A DNA stretch of 22,505 nt from positions 1 to 22,505 of the forward strand of contig JADRCO010001107.1 of the NCBI GenBank assembly GCA_021464525.1, written 5' to 3'. The position numbers were made by a program, and so were the translations under genes. The notes under the pieces were generated by a model. It was not told the origin of the DNA, ran no database searches, and worked only from the letters and a program-made list of their open reading frames with translations. This stretch comes from Rhizophagus sp. LPA8_4_AMF (taxonomy: Eukaryota; Glomeromycota; Glomeromycetes; Glomerales; Glomeraceae). Below are positions 9,133 through 19,373 of the stretch, piece after piece (position 1 is the first letter of the stretch; every line of letters begins with the position of its first letter).

Positions 9133-11463
9133 ATGTTTGACAATATCAAAATGCAAGATACCGAAAATACTAGTGAATCTATTAACTGGATTGAAGAAGC
9201 TATCGTTAAAGAACATTTAAAATTTTACGAATACAAACAATTTAGTAACTTTCAACAAATCGGTGCTGGGAGTTCTGGAAAAGTATACCGTGCAAATTGG
9301 AAAAATTTAGAAAAACAATTTGCAATAAAATCTTTTTTTAATTTTAACAGCATTACTCTGAAAGAAATTATTCGTGAGGTAATTTTGACGAATTAAATTC
9401 GTCAAATGATTGCCTTGTATACAATAAATTTTTTTTTTTTATTCGGTCTTTATTAGTCTATCAGCATATTTATTTCAAAATTTTTGAATTTATTTATTTA
9501 GTTAAAAATTCAACGTGAAATTGATGTTCGTGATAATATAATGTATTATCATGGAATAACAAAATTCGAATCAGGTGATATAAAAATTTAAACGTAATAT
9601 ATTGAATTTTACTCATAAAAATGCATTTCTAACAATTTATATACATATTTACCTATTTTTCTTTTAGAAAATCATGATAATAATTATAATTATATGTTGG
9701 TAATGGAATGTGCAGACGGTGGTAATCTTCGAGACTATTTGAAGAATAACTTTGGTAAGCTTATTTGGAATGATAAATACCTTATGGCATATCAACTAGC
9801 TAGTGCTGTATCATGCTTGCATAATGAGGGAATTGTCCATCATGATTTGGTAATTTATTTATTATCATTTAATCATTGTTGATAATGTTATATTTGTATT
9901 TACTTAATTTTAATATATTCATCTTTAATAATAGCATTCTGGCAATATATTAGTTCATCAAAACAAAATCAAATTGGCAGGTTTTGGATTATCAAAAAGA
10001 ATTAGAGAATCATCTAATTTTCAATCCAAATTATTTGAGATGGTTCCTTATGTTGATCCAAAAACCTTTAACGGACAAAGAAATGATAATAATCAAACAA
10101 CGCAAATGTATGAAAAAAGTGACGTGTACAGCGTTGGAGTATTATTATGGGAAATATCAAGTGGGCGAACTCCTTTTTATGCTGAAGGCGATCGATTTAA
10201 TGATAGTTTAATTTTGGAAATTTCAAAGGGTCTTAGAGAAACTATTGTTCCTGGCACACCTGAAGAATATGTAACAATTTATACTAGTAAGTAATATTTT
10301 AAACTTAGTTTTAATTTGAATATTATTTAATTAATCTTGAATCATATTTTCTGTATTTTTTAGAATGTTGGGATGGAGAACAAGATAATCGTCCAACTAT
10401 ATATCAAGTAGTTGATTTGTTGAAAGCAATAGTTACAGAATTAGACGTAATAATAGATCAACAATTCCTAAGCAATCAAAACCTTTATAATAATTCCAAA
10501 TCGCAAGGAGAGTTATCACAACTTATTCATTATTTTGATAAAATAAATGTAATAGAAATTGATCCTATAGCAGTGTCAAAAGAGCGAGAGAAAGCTTCAT
10601 TTGATAAAGGTTTTGATATAATAGTTGATGAACTAAATGATTATTTAATTAAATTAGCAAATAAAAGAATTAAATGGCAATTATTAAAGCAGAAAGTTAA
10701 TGAATATTTTAATTATCAAAATATTAATTCACAAGAAATTTACAATTGGTTAATAAGTAATCAAAATAATTCAAATTCAATTTTTTTATTTGGATATTTT
10801 AATTTTTATGGAATTGGAACAAGTAAAAATATGGAGAAAGCATTTAATTTACTTCTTGTTGCATCAGAAAAAAATCATGAATTTGCACAATACTTTGCTG
10901 GAAGTTGTTATTATTATGGGAGAGGAACTACAAAAAATGATAAATTAGCCTTTGAATATTATGAAAAATCAGCTAATAATAATTTCACACACGGGCAACT
11001 TGATATCGGTTATTTTTATATAAACGGAATAGCTGTTAAAAAAGATTCAAAAAAAGCTTTTTATTGGTATGAAAAAGCTGCGAATAATGGAAATATAATG
11101 GCTATGCATTATCTTGGTAATTGTTATAGAAATGGATATGATGTTGAAAAAGATTATAATAAAGCTTTTGAATTTTTCAAAAAATCAGCTGAAGGAGGAT
11201 ATCCACGTGGAATAAATTTATTAGGATATTGTTATGAAATAGGTATTGGAACTAATATTGATACACAAAAGGCATTTAAATTATATCAAAAATCTGCAAA
11301 TTTAGGATATATGACGGCGCAATATAATCTTGCTAGAGTATATGAAGAAGGTAAAGGGATTACAAAAGATATAGTTAAAGCGATTTATTGGTATGAAAAA
11401 TCTGCCAAACAAGGTTATCAAAATGCACAAAATAAGTTAGAAGTACTTCAAAATAATCCATAA
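9133..11463 (+). CDS. Kinase-like protein with Sel1 repeats, probable pseudokinase (gene B)
   Basis: Five exons: 9133-9378, 9502-9574, 9668-9849, 9935-10286, 10364-11463, with GT-AG introns of phases 0,1,0,1. The join is open for 650 residues. The architecture is that of gene A: N-terminal WIEEA...EHLKFYEY.QFSNF, Gly loop 44-51 (GAGSSGKV), Lys66, likely alpha-C Glu82, HHD 164-166, then GFG at 183-185 where DFG is expected (codon ggt at 9980-9982). The Mg-binding Asp is thus replaced, and the HRD Arg is also missing, so phosphotransfer is doubtful. Beside A and C it lacks three residues just before the SDVYS segment. Six SLR units plus a partial one span about 421-643. An aataaa lies about 90 bases after the stop. 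The open frame is intact through every exon, which argues for a functional scaffold or regulator over a dead gene. A sequencing error at one base could mimic the change. Confidence 0.88.
9384..9406. repeat. Perfect hairpin in intron 1 of gene B
   Basis: The arms tttgacgaatt and aattcgtcaaa (11 bp each) are separated by one base. They fall in a roughly 36-bp insertion that makes intron 1 of B (123 bp) longer than that of A (87 bp). The hairpin starts six bases after the exon end and could affect splicing. Confidence 0.7.
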
Positions 11464-12817
11464 TATTATTGTAAAACGTCGGTGTTTCAATTGTTAATTC
11501 GTTATACTATTTTTTTTTATTCTGCACTAATTTTTATAACAAATAATTCAATAAAATTGTTTATTAAATTTTAACAGTTTATCATAAAAAATATTTAGAA
11601 ATAAGATGTCATTCTACATGGGTAAATTAAATATAAAGAGTTTGTAGGATTACAAAAACATGATTCACGAAGGTTTGGAATCAATTTAACAAATTTTTTT
11701 TCCGGAAAAATTTAGATATGTTTAAATTAATAGCAGAAATAATAGCTAGTTTTTTATTTTGACTTATTATAATATGTAGATTACGATTACTTGCTATCCG
11801 AAAATCGATGACCACATAAACACTTCGCATGTACATTCTTCAATTCAATTATGTTCATCATTAGTGATATTTATCTCTGTTTTCAAAAATATGTGAAATT
11901 ATACAACGTAATACAAAATAATTTAGTGATACTTGCGATTTCCATATTTAACTACTATTTAACTGCGATTATTCATATTTAGCTTGCGATTAAGGGGCGA
12001 TTTTTCTTTGATAATTAAATTTTATAACCTAAGTTACTAATTCTAAAAGAAATTTTGCTCGTATCTTATATGTAAGTGCGTGAACTTTTCAAACACTTTT
12101 TTTTGAACTCCCGCGAACTCCCAAATTTTTCTGTGCTTTTTCCATGAATCCCAAGCTCATGTGATTAACAAAAACAAAAAAATCATATTTTGATTGGATA
12201 TTCACAAATTCGTGTACGAATTTATTTATTTATTGATCATCACCTGATTCATATATCTTGAAAACAGCGATAATGATTAATATATCTGCAAAATCAAATA
12301 TAATTCGTTAGTATCTAGTGATGAATAAATAATTTAAAATAATATTGTTTGGCAAAAAATTTGTTACATTTTTGCGTTCTCCATCATTGTTTTTCATAAT
12401 AATAAGCTGGCGCTAACCTCTATATATCTATAGATCATGTACTAGTTTTAAGTTAAATTTTGTTGTTCCTCGTTTTATTATTAAATTTCATCCAATTTTA
12501 CTACCTTTTCTTTTTTCATTAAAAAAATTTCAGTTAGAATTATTTTTCTATAAATTTCATTTAATATCATTACCTCACTTTCATTAAAAAATTCATTAAT
12601 TCTTACTTTCACATGTATTTTGTGTTAAGCTTCGCTCCCTTTCTCTCTTTAAATAATATAAATAATACTTATTTTAATAATTGTTCTTTTTATTATTAAT
12701 TAGGCCATTCCAAACTAGATATTAGTTTAACATCTTTTCTGGCTCAAAATTTGAGAGGGGGATAATTTAAATAAACATGACATTTAAACATATTAAAAAT
12801 TTCAGAAATTTTCACTT
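11464..12817. other. AT-rich intergenic region, no gene seen
   Basis: 3' flank of gene B with a candidate polyadenylation signal (aataaa near 11550). Around 11930-11995 short units with tgcgatt and catattta recur. No frame with domain similarity was found on either strand. Confidence 0.55.
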
Positions 12818-13004
12818 CTATAAAAAACGAAATGTGTCAAATTTGGTTTATATTTCATGTGTAATAAATGTCTAAAAAAGCACCATTTTGTTTAATTTTT
12901 GTTTTTTGTAATAAGACATAAACCAGACAAAATGGTGCTTTTTTAGACGTTTTTTATACATGAACACAAATATAAACCAAATTTAACACATTTCATTTTT
13001 ATAG
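12818..13004. mobile_element. MITE-like element with ~75-bp inverted repeats
   Basis: The left arm from 12818 (ctataaaaaacgaaatgtgt...ctaaaaaagcaccattttgt) matches the reverse complement of the right arm ending at 13004 (gacaaaatggtgctttttt...catttttatag) over about 75 bases with scattered mismatches and small gaps. The centre is only about 35-40 bases and non-coding. The ends fit a TA target, but I cannot prove the exact boundary. This is the structure of a non-autonomous DNA transposon or long hairpin. Transcribed through, it would give an almost perfect double-stranded RNA. Confidence 0.8.
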
Positions 13005-13205
13005 GGATCTATATATGATTATGTAATTTTTAAATTTTAAAAATTAAAATTATTACGTAATTATCTTATACTAAATAAATAAAGAGTAATAATTAAATAT
13101 ATTGCTCTTTGGTTTCCTTATATTTGTATTTTTCTTCTTTTTTAATTGTTTTTCTTGAGTAAATAAAAAACATGTATTGTATGGTGACCGATGTATGGTT
13201 ACAGC

Positions 13206-13800
13206 ACGATTTCCCAAATCCCAATTTCCCGAATTTTGCAAAATAGACAACATCCCGAATTGCATTTCGCAAAGTCCAGTAATGTACTATCATCATCATT
13301 TATAAAATAAATTTTTTATCATCAAATAATTATACACATATATAAAGGTAATAGCGAAATCAAACAGTTTATTTTTTTAAAAAATATAATACATAAGAGT
13401 TTATATTGTAAGATGATTGAAGATTCTCAATTAATAATTCAATATATATATGAATCAGATGCTAGCATAAAAAAATTTTTAATTTATTAGTTTTAAATTA
13501 AAATACTTCAGGATACACTTTTAAGGAGTGGACTAATGTTAAAAGTTTTAAAAAATTTGTTCCAATTAAGTTATTTACTTTTTTAAAAAAATGAAAATGA
13601 TAAAACTCTATTAAAATTAGATGATTTTGTAGATTCCATTAAATTAATTTGTAAAATTATTTCATATTTTTCATTAAAAATAATTTGAAAATTAGTAACT
13701 TTCTTTTACAGTAAAGATTAGTCAATTTCAGTAATTATCATATATGTCTTTTTAATTTTGGGAAAATGACCATTCAGAAAATTGGAATTTGGGAAATCGT
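13206..13800. repeat. Inverted-repeat-bounded segment of about 595 bp
   Basis: 13206-13231 (acgatttcccaaat.ccaattt) matches the reverse complement of 13775-13800 at 23 of 26 positions. The interior is AT-rich and non-coding. Just outside the arms, tgtatggt-type words recur on both sides (13177-13200 and 13833-13882). It is possibly a diverged MITE, with true ends perhaps outside these arms. Confidence 0.5.
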
Positions 13801-14109
13801 CTGATAAGGCTGATACACGTATTTATGGTAATTAATGTATGGTAACATATGGTAGTTATTCCATACATGTACGTATGTATGGATAACGAAAAATTTCCGT
13901 TTTATATTTTATAATTTTTTTTTTTTATTTTTTAAATTATTTAACGAAAATTTTATTTAACTAAACATACAATATAGTTTATTTTTTTTACAAAAATTTT
14001 TACATTTTTTATTTTAAACAAAACATATTTCAAAATATTTTTTTGTAAAATCTGCTCTATTTCCAAAGCAAACCTTCAAAAAAAACCAGATAAATAATTT
14101 TTTATTTGT
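13801..14109. other. AT-rich spacer, no gene seen
   Basis: Contains a near-palindrome rich in atgtatgg words (13833-13882), then poly-A and poly-T tracts. No coding signal. Confidence 0.5.
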
Positions 14110-14900
14110 AAGTATTACTTGGATTTGGAACTCGAAATAAGGGATTGAAATTATGGAGCGGAAGTTTAAGGAATATTTAACTAATATTCATTTTCTTTTT
14201 TTCTTTACAGGACGCCCAGAATTTGGACTTGGCTATTGGAACTTAAAAAAAGGGGTGTGTATTGAAACTTGAAATTAGAGAGCGTAGAGTTTAGGGAATA
14301 TTGGCTAAAATTAAATAATGCTTCTTTTGATTTTATTTCTTATAGATACGCCTCAATGTGAAATTTTGGGTATCCAGACTTTTTGCTGGTCCATTTCACT
14401 GAAGGGATATTTCGCCAAAAGGACATTTCGCTGAAATACCATTTCACCGCCAAAACTCCTTTTCATCGAATTCCATTTCGCTGAAGCCATTTTACAAATG
14501 GACATTTCGCCGAATGGATATTTTGCTAAATGAACATTCCGCCAAAGGTCTCTAAAAATTATTTTTTTATTATCAATACACAATAAATCTTTTCATAAAA
14601 TGTTAATCGCTACCATTTTCGGTGAAATGGACAATTCGGTGAAATTGATTCGGTAAAATGCACTTTCGGTGAAATGTCCTTTCGGTGAAACATCCCTTTG
14701 GCGAAATGGCTTCAGTGAAATGGATTTCAGACCGAAATTTTGGCATTTGACTCAGAATGGAAAGTGAACTTGGAAATCGGAAGTTAGAGAATGTTAGTAA
14801 GACTTTTACTAACGTTTCTTCATTTTTTTTTAATTGTAGGTACTTACCTGAGACCTTGGATCTTGAAAACCAGGATGGAAAGTCCAATTAAGATTAGAAC
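14110..14900. repeat. Decayed ~125-bp tandem array interrupted by a fold-back element
   Basis: Three to four diverged units are recognisable by (a)cttgga(t)..ttggaact, then a purine-rich stretch, then (a)gggaatatt..ctaa(t/a)att, then a pyrimidine tract ending in AG (ctttacag about 14209, tcttatag about 14344, aattgtag about 14838). The spacing of gggaatatt between the first two units is about 125 bases. The third unit is split by the insertion at 14390-14724. The repeated pyrimidine-AG ends look like splice acceptors, so an old exon-intron array is one possible origin. No protein family is readable. Confidence 0.5.
14390..14724. mobile_element. Fold-back element built of TTCGGCGAAATGGACA-type units
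   Basis: The left half holds about seven tandem variants of ggacatttcgccgaa (14390-14535). The right half holds the reverse complement, ttcggtgaaatgtcc, about seven times (14617-14724). The outer ends match: tccatttcactgaag (14390-14404) and cttcagtgaaatgga (14710-14724). A roughly 80-base unrepeated AT-rich centre lies between. This is a fold-back repeat inserted in the array at 14110-14900. The words gaaattttgg and cagac occur on both flanks, which may mark a duplicated target or simply the array's own repeat. Confidence 0.8.
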
Positions 14901-15906
14901 ACTTGTTTGAACTAGTTTTGAATTTAATTTCGGTATGTTGGTAATGTCGTCATGATGCTAATAAAAAATTAAATTATTTATATATTATTAACATGATATG
15001 ATTTAACTTTAGGTGATGACTTCAATAAAAGTTCACGTTGATATTGATTTTATAGTATAGGAGTCTCACATCTCAATGAATTAATATTTGTAGAAGGTAA
15101 TGCTTTTTTTTTTTAATGTTAATATGAACACTTTTTTTTAATTTTGTAGGCTCTAACATTATTTGCTTTTTTTGATTCAGAATACTACCACGCGATTATG
15201 AAATTGCACTATTATGCACAATTTAATCCTAAATTCACAATATTGTGAAATGCATCATATCATTATGCTTAAGCATCTCCATTTGAATTATGAAAGATAT
15301 ATTAGAAAGTAGGTGAATGTAAGTTTTTAAAATTCAAAAATTACGAAATAGGTGTATTAAAGGTATAAAAACAATTAAATTTATAGTAATTTATCAAATG
15401 GAATTATGTATTATTTTTTGTCAGGTGATTAGAATAATTAATATTATTTTGAAAAATTGGATTTTTTTTTATATATTTCCTTTTTTTTTGGTAAAAGCGG
15501 AAGTGCTTACATTGTGATAAACAGTAAAAGTGAAAATCGAACAATACATGGTTATCTTTTTTTTTTTGTTAATAAAGAAAATAAAGAAATCAATTATTGT
15601 TATTTTTTTTTTAAGTGGAATAATTTCTTAATACAAATTATAGTTTTACATGAACAATTTAGAAATCACCAAGACACTGTATAAACTGAGGTTACCTTTA
15701 ATTAATTCAATAATAATTAATAATTGATAAGTGAATTAATTAGAAGTATCAAAATATAATGCTGCCTCCACTGCTGTTACCTTCACCGGCGGGTTCCACG
15801 AGAAATTTTGGTAGAATAGTAAGTATTATTTGGCGGGTTATTTTATAAAATACATTCACTTAAATTTATTCTTTATGGTAAAACCAAACGAAATTTTTGA
15901 CGGTTA
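14901..15906. other. Intergenic region, no confident gene
   Basis: Dominated by poly-T and AT-rich sequence. The plus open frame at 15457-15684 is an artefact of poly-T (runs of Phe). A small GC-richer island at 15759-15818 could be a first exon and is discussed in the findings. Confidence 0.45.
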
Positions 15907-16089
15907 GACCTTCGTGAGTGCAGTCTGGTAAAATATCACCGGACTCATGACACATGTGTAACTGCGCCATTGCCTTTTATAGTAATCCGCAGTAACACGT
16001 GACTGTGGGATTTACCTTTTTTGGTAATTCCGCAGTAATGAGTTTGAGAGTCTGGTGTGACATTTAATCGGACTGCACTCACGAAGGTC
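15907..16089. mobile_element. MITE-like element with 19-bp perfect inverted ends
   Basis: gaccttcgtgagtgcagtc (15907-15925) is the exact reverse complement of gactgcactcacgaaggtc (16071-16089). The 183-bp element is non-coding and its interior has two ccgcagtaa words. A partial extra copy of the inner end (ccggactgcactca) follows at 16091-16104, which suggests nested or repeated ends. The minus open frame 15945-16133 lies inside and is not a gene. Confidence 0.75.
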
Positions 16090-16104
16090 ACCGGACTGCA
16101 CTCA

Positions 16105-16558
16105 ATAAGGGTAGACTCAATTTTTGAACACACAATTTAATAAAAAAATACGTATTTTGCTATGTTAATTATAAGTAATATTCGTTTACATAGAAATTTT
16201 AAATTTTTCGCTTCATATATAAATATGTCGCTAAATACTACCAACTTTCCTTCATATATACAATTCTTTCATAAAGGTAGTGCTGAGAAATATACATTTA
16301 AAATGATTTTATGCTATTCATTTGATTGTTTAAGAAAAAAAGATTCCAGATTCTCATGAATTTTGTGACATTTTATTTCAAAAGTAAAAGGATACAACAT
16401 ATACATTTTAACTATCATTCAAATAGAATTTATTATTTTATTATTATTAAGTCTATATTTATTATATTCTAGAATATTATGTTAACTATCTAATAAATAA
16501 ATAAAAAAAAAAAAATAATGTAACAAATTTAAATAACTTTGTGAAAATTTATTATAAA
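16105..16558. other. 3' flank of gene C, no gene seen
   Basis: AT-rich sequence between the MITE-like element and the stop codon of gene C. The plus open frame at 16162-16359 has no recognisable family. The transcript end of gene C is expected here (aataaa-type words on the minus strand around 16455-16465). Confidence 0.5.
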
Positions 16559-18974
16559 TTATTTACTTTTTTGAAGTAATTCTAATTTATTTCGTGCATT
16601 CGGATTTCCTTGTTTGGCAGATTTTTCATACAAATGAATTGCTTCGTTCATATCTTTTGTAATTCCTCTTCCATGTTCATATATATCGGCAAGATTATAT
16701 TGTGCCAGCATATTTCCTGAATTTGCTGATTTTCGATATAATTCTATTGCTTTTCGCTTATCAGCTTTAGTTCCAATACCATTATAATAACAATATCCTA
16801 ACATTGCTATTCCACCTAAATATTCTCCTTCGGCTGATTGCTTATACAATTCAAAAGCTTTATTATAGTCTTTTTCGACACCATATCCATCTTTATAACA
16901 TCTACCTAAATTATGCATTGCTACTATATTTCCATTATTTGCAGCTTTTTCATACCAATATAAAGACTTTCTTAAATCTTTTTTAATACCTATTCCATTT
17001 TCATAAAAATAACCAATTAATATCTGACCCATAGCTGATTCTTTATTAGCCACTTTTTCGTAATATATAAAAGCTTTATTTATATTTATTTCAGTTCCAT
17101 ATCCATATTGATAACATTCACCAACAAAAAATTGTGCTAATAGGTGATTTTTTTCTGATGCATTAATAAATAAGTTAAATGCTTTCTTATTATCTTTATT
17201 CTTTTCAATTCCAAAGTAATTAAAATATCCAAGTAAAAAAATGGAATTTGAAGTATATTGATTATTCAATAACCAATTATAAGTTTTTTTCGAATTAGTA
17301 TTGGAATTATTAAAATATTCAATAACTTGCTCTTTTACTAATTTTGCTTCAATTCCTTTATTTAATGATTTAAAAATTAAATCATTTGTTTCATCAATAA
17401 TTCCGTTAAAATCTCTTTTGATTGAAAGTTTCTTTGGTTTATTTGACGCTGTTATAGTATCAATTTCTTTTGTATTTATTTTATAAAAATTTTGCATTAA
17501 ATTAGATAATTCTCCTTGTGATTTTTGTGATTCCGACTTATTAATACTTGAAATGGATCGTAAATTAGATAATTTTCCTTGTGATTTTTGTGATTCTGAC
17601 TTATTGATACTTGAAATGGATCGTAAATTAGATAATTCTCCTTGTGATTTTTGTGATTCTGACTTATTGATACTTGAAATGGATCGCGATTTAAAAGATT
17701 TTGAGTTTTTGCCCGATAATCGAGGATTTTTTGTTTTGCTAATGATTGCTTTTAACTGATCAACCACTTGATTTATGGTTGGTCGATTTATTGGTTCACC
17801 ATTCCAACATTCTAAAAAATTAATATAATTTGATATTAATTAAAAAAATATTATAATCATAATTAAATTTAAAAATTTTACTTACCGGTATAAATGTTTA
17901 TATATTTTTCAGGTGTATCAGGGAAAGCAGTTTCCCTACGACCTTGAAAAATGTTTAAAGGCAAACAAACATCATAATGTTCACCTTCAACATAAAAAGG
18001 AGGTTTTCCACTGGATATTTCCCATAATAATACGCCAACACTGTAAACATCACTTTTTTTATTTAATGAATACATCTGTGATGTTTGGTTACCATTACTT
18101 TGTGTGTTAAAGGCTTTTGGGTCAATATAAGGAACCATTCCAAATAATTTAGATTGAGTATTGGATGATGCTCCAATTCGTTTTGACAATCCAAAATCTG
18201 CTAATTTTATTGCGTTATTACGGAGTAGTATATTACCGGAGTGCTATTTAAGAAATATGTATATTCAAATAAGTAATGCAAAGTATAATAATAATTTATT
18301 AACGATCAAATAATGTTAAAATAAATTACCAAATCACGATGCACTATTCCTTCATCATGCAAGCATGATACGGCACAAGATAACTGGTACGCCATATTAT
18401 ATTTGTCATCCCAAGTGAGATTATTAAAGTTTTTCTTCAAATAACTTCGAAGACTGCCACCATCGGCGTATTCCATCACTAATAAATAACTATGATTATA
18501 TTCTAATAAATAAAATAAATAATCATTAAAATGAATTTTTGTGAAAATTTTGCGATTAAAAGAATATATTTATTAAAGTAAATTTATAATACCTGAGTCA
18601 TTTTTTGATATTCCATAGCAACGAATAACATTATCATGAAAGTCAACTTCACGTTGAATTTTTAACTAAATAAAATTCAAATTTTTGAAATAAATATATT
18701 GAGTTAAAAATCAAAGACGAAAAAAAAATGTATTACGCTAAATTACCTCACTAATGATTTCTTTCACAGTGATGATATCAAGAGTAAAAAATGATTTTAA
18801 CGCAAATAGTTTTTCTGACTTTTTCCAATTAGCACGATGTACTTTTCCAAAACCTCCAACACCAATTTGTTTAAAGTTACTAAATTGGTTGTATTCGTAA
18901 AATTTTATATGTTCTTTTGCGACAGCTTCTTCAATCCAAGTAATCGATTCATTCGTATTTTCTGTACCAGACAT
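16559..18974 (-). CDS. TKL-like kinase with Sel1 repeats (gene C)
   Basis: Five exons on the minus strand, in transcript order: 18747-18974, 18593-18665, 18330-18502, 17886-18243, 16559-17811. All introns are GT-AG with phases 0,1,0,1. The join is open for 694 residues. Kinase signatures are intact: Gly loop 38-45 (GVGGFGKV), Lys60, likely alpha-C Glu76, HRD 155-157, SGN 160-162, DFG 174-176, a PYIDPK segment, SDVYS and CW....NRPT from 279. This is the copy most likely to be catalytically active. The linker holds a threefold 21-residue repeat (320-382, listed separately) absent as a repeat from A and B. Six SLR units plus a partial one span about 465-688. The start Met aligns with that of gene A (MSG). 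No signal peptide or membrane helix is seen. It lies inverted, about 5 kb from gene B, so it is not part of the recent tandem pair. Confidence 0.9.
17498..17686 (-). repeat. In-frame 3 x 63-bp tandem repeat in the linker of gene C
   Basis: Units 17498-17560, 17561-17623 and 17624-17686 are almost identical. Units 2 and 3 differ at one base (Lys/Glu), and unit 1 differs from unit 3 at two silent sites. Each encodes 21 residues starting RSISSINKSES and ending SQGELSNL. Genes A and B have one related copy (SQRELSQ, SQGELSQ). The near identity points to recent expansion by slippage or unequal exchange. The Ser-rich unit may be a phosphorylation or docking site; that is inference. Confidence 0.92.
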
Positions 18975-19085
18975 ATTTAATAATAAAATTCGACAGAAAA
19001 GTTTTAAAAACAATAAAATTGAACTATCAAAGTTGTAAAATTTATTGAGTATGTTAAAAAAGAAAATGAAAAAAAAAACTAAAGA

Positions 19086-19300
19086 GGAACAACTTAAATA
19101 ACCCTTTTGTAACAGATTTTTCCAATTATTGTCACGAACAAAAAAAAAATAGGAACAATGAAATAACCTATTAATAACAAAATTTCTCCGTTAACAAGGA
19201 TAACCCCTTTGTGACAGATGTGTGACAGATTTGTTAGATTATTGTCACACACAAGTGAAAAAAGGAGAAACAACGAAACAAACAAGGAAGGAGGAACAAT
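19086..19300. repeat. Tandem repeat in the 5' flank of gene C
   Basis: Two diverged copies of about 100 bp share ataacccttttgt(a/g)acag, ttattgtcac.(a)acaa and aggaacaa(t/c) words (about 19086-19180 and 19192-19300), with a third partial copy starting near 19290. They lie between the conserved upstream motif (19339-19373) and the start codon. This explains why that distance is about 370-400 bases in C against about 95-150 in A and B. Confidence 0.6.
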
Positions 19301-19338
19301 GACAATAACTCTTTGTTTGACAGTTCGTAACAGGTATC

Positions 19339-19373
19339 GTCGCACAGCTTTCCGTCTATCATTAGCCGCAGTA
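19339..19373 (-). promoter_or_regulatory. Conserved upstream motif, gene C
   Basis: On the minus strand: tactgcggctaatgat...gctgtgcgac. It matches the motif upstream of genes A and B. The right-hand half is closer to the left-hand half than in A and B. Confidence 0.4.

Noticed and set aside
13071..13299. Overlapping minus ORFs of 64 and 68 codons
   Set aside because: They lie over the inverted-repeat arm at 13206-13231 and have Lys/Asn-rich tails; no family similarity seen.
14353..14887. Two minus-strand ORFs with repeated HFTE/AKYPFGEM words
   Set aside because: They are translations of the fold-back repeat units, not a protein gene.
15457..15684. 75-codon plus ORF rich in Phe
   Set aside because: Created by poly-T tracts; no domain or codon signal.
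17553..17759. Plus-strand ORF with a repeated MDRKLDN..CDFCDSDLLILE peptide
   Set aside because: It is the antisense reading of the 63-bp linker repeat of gene C.
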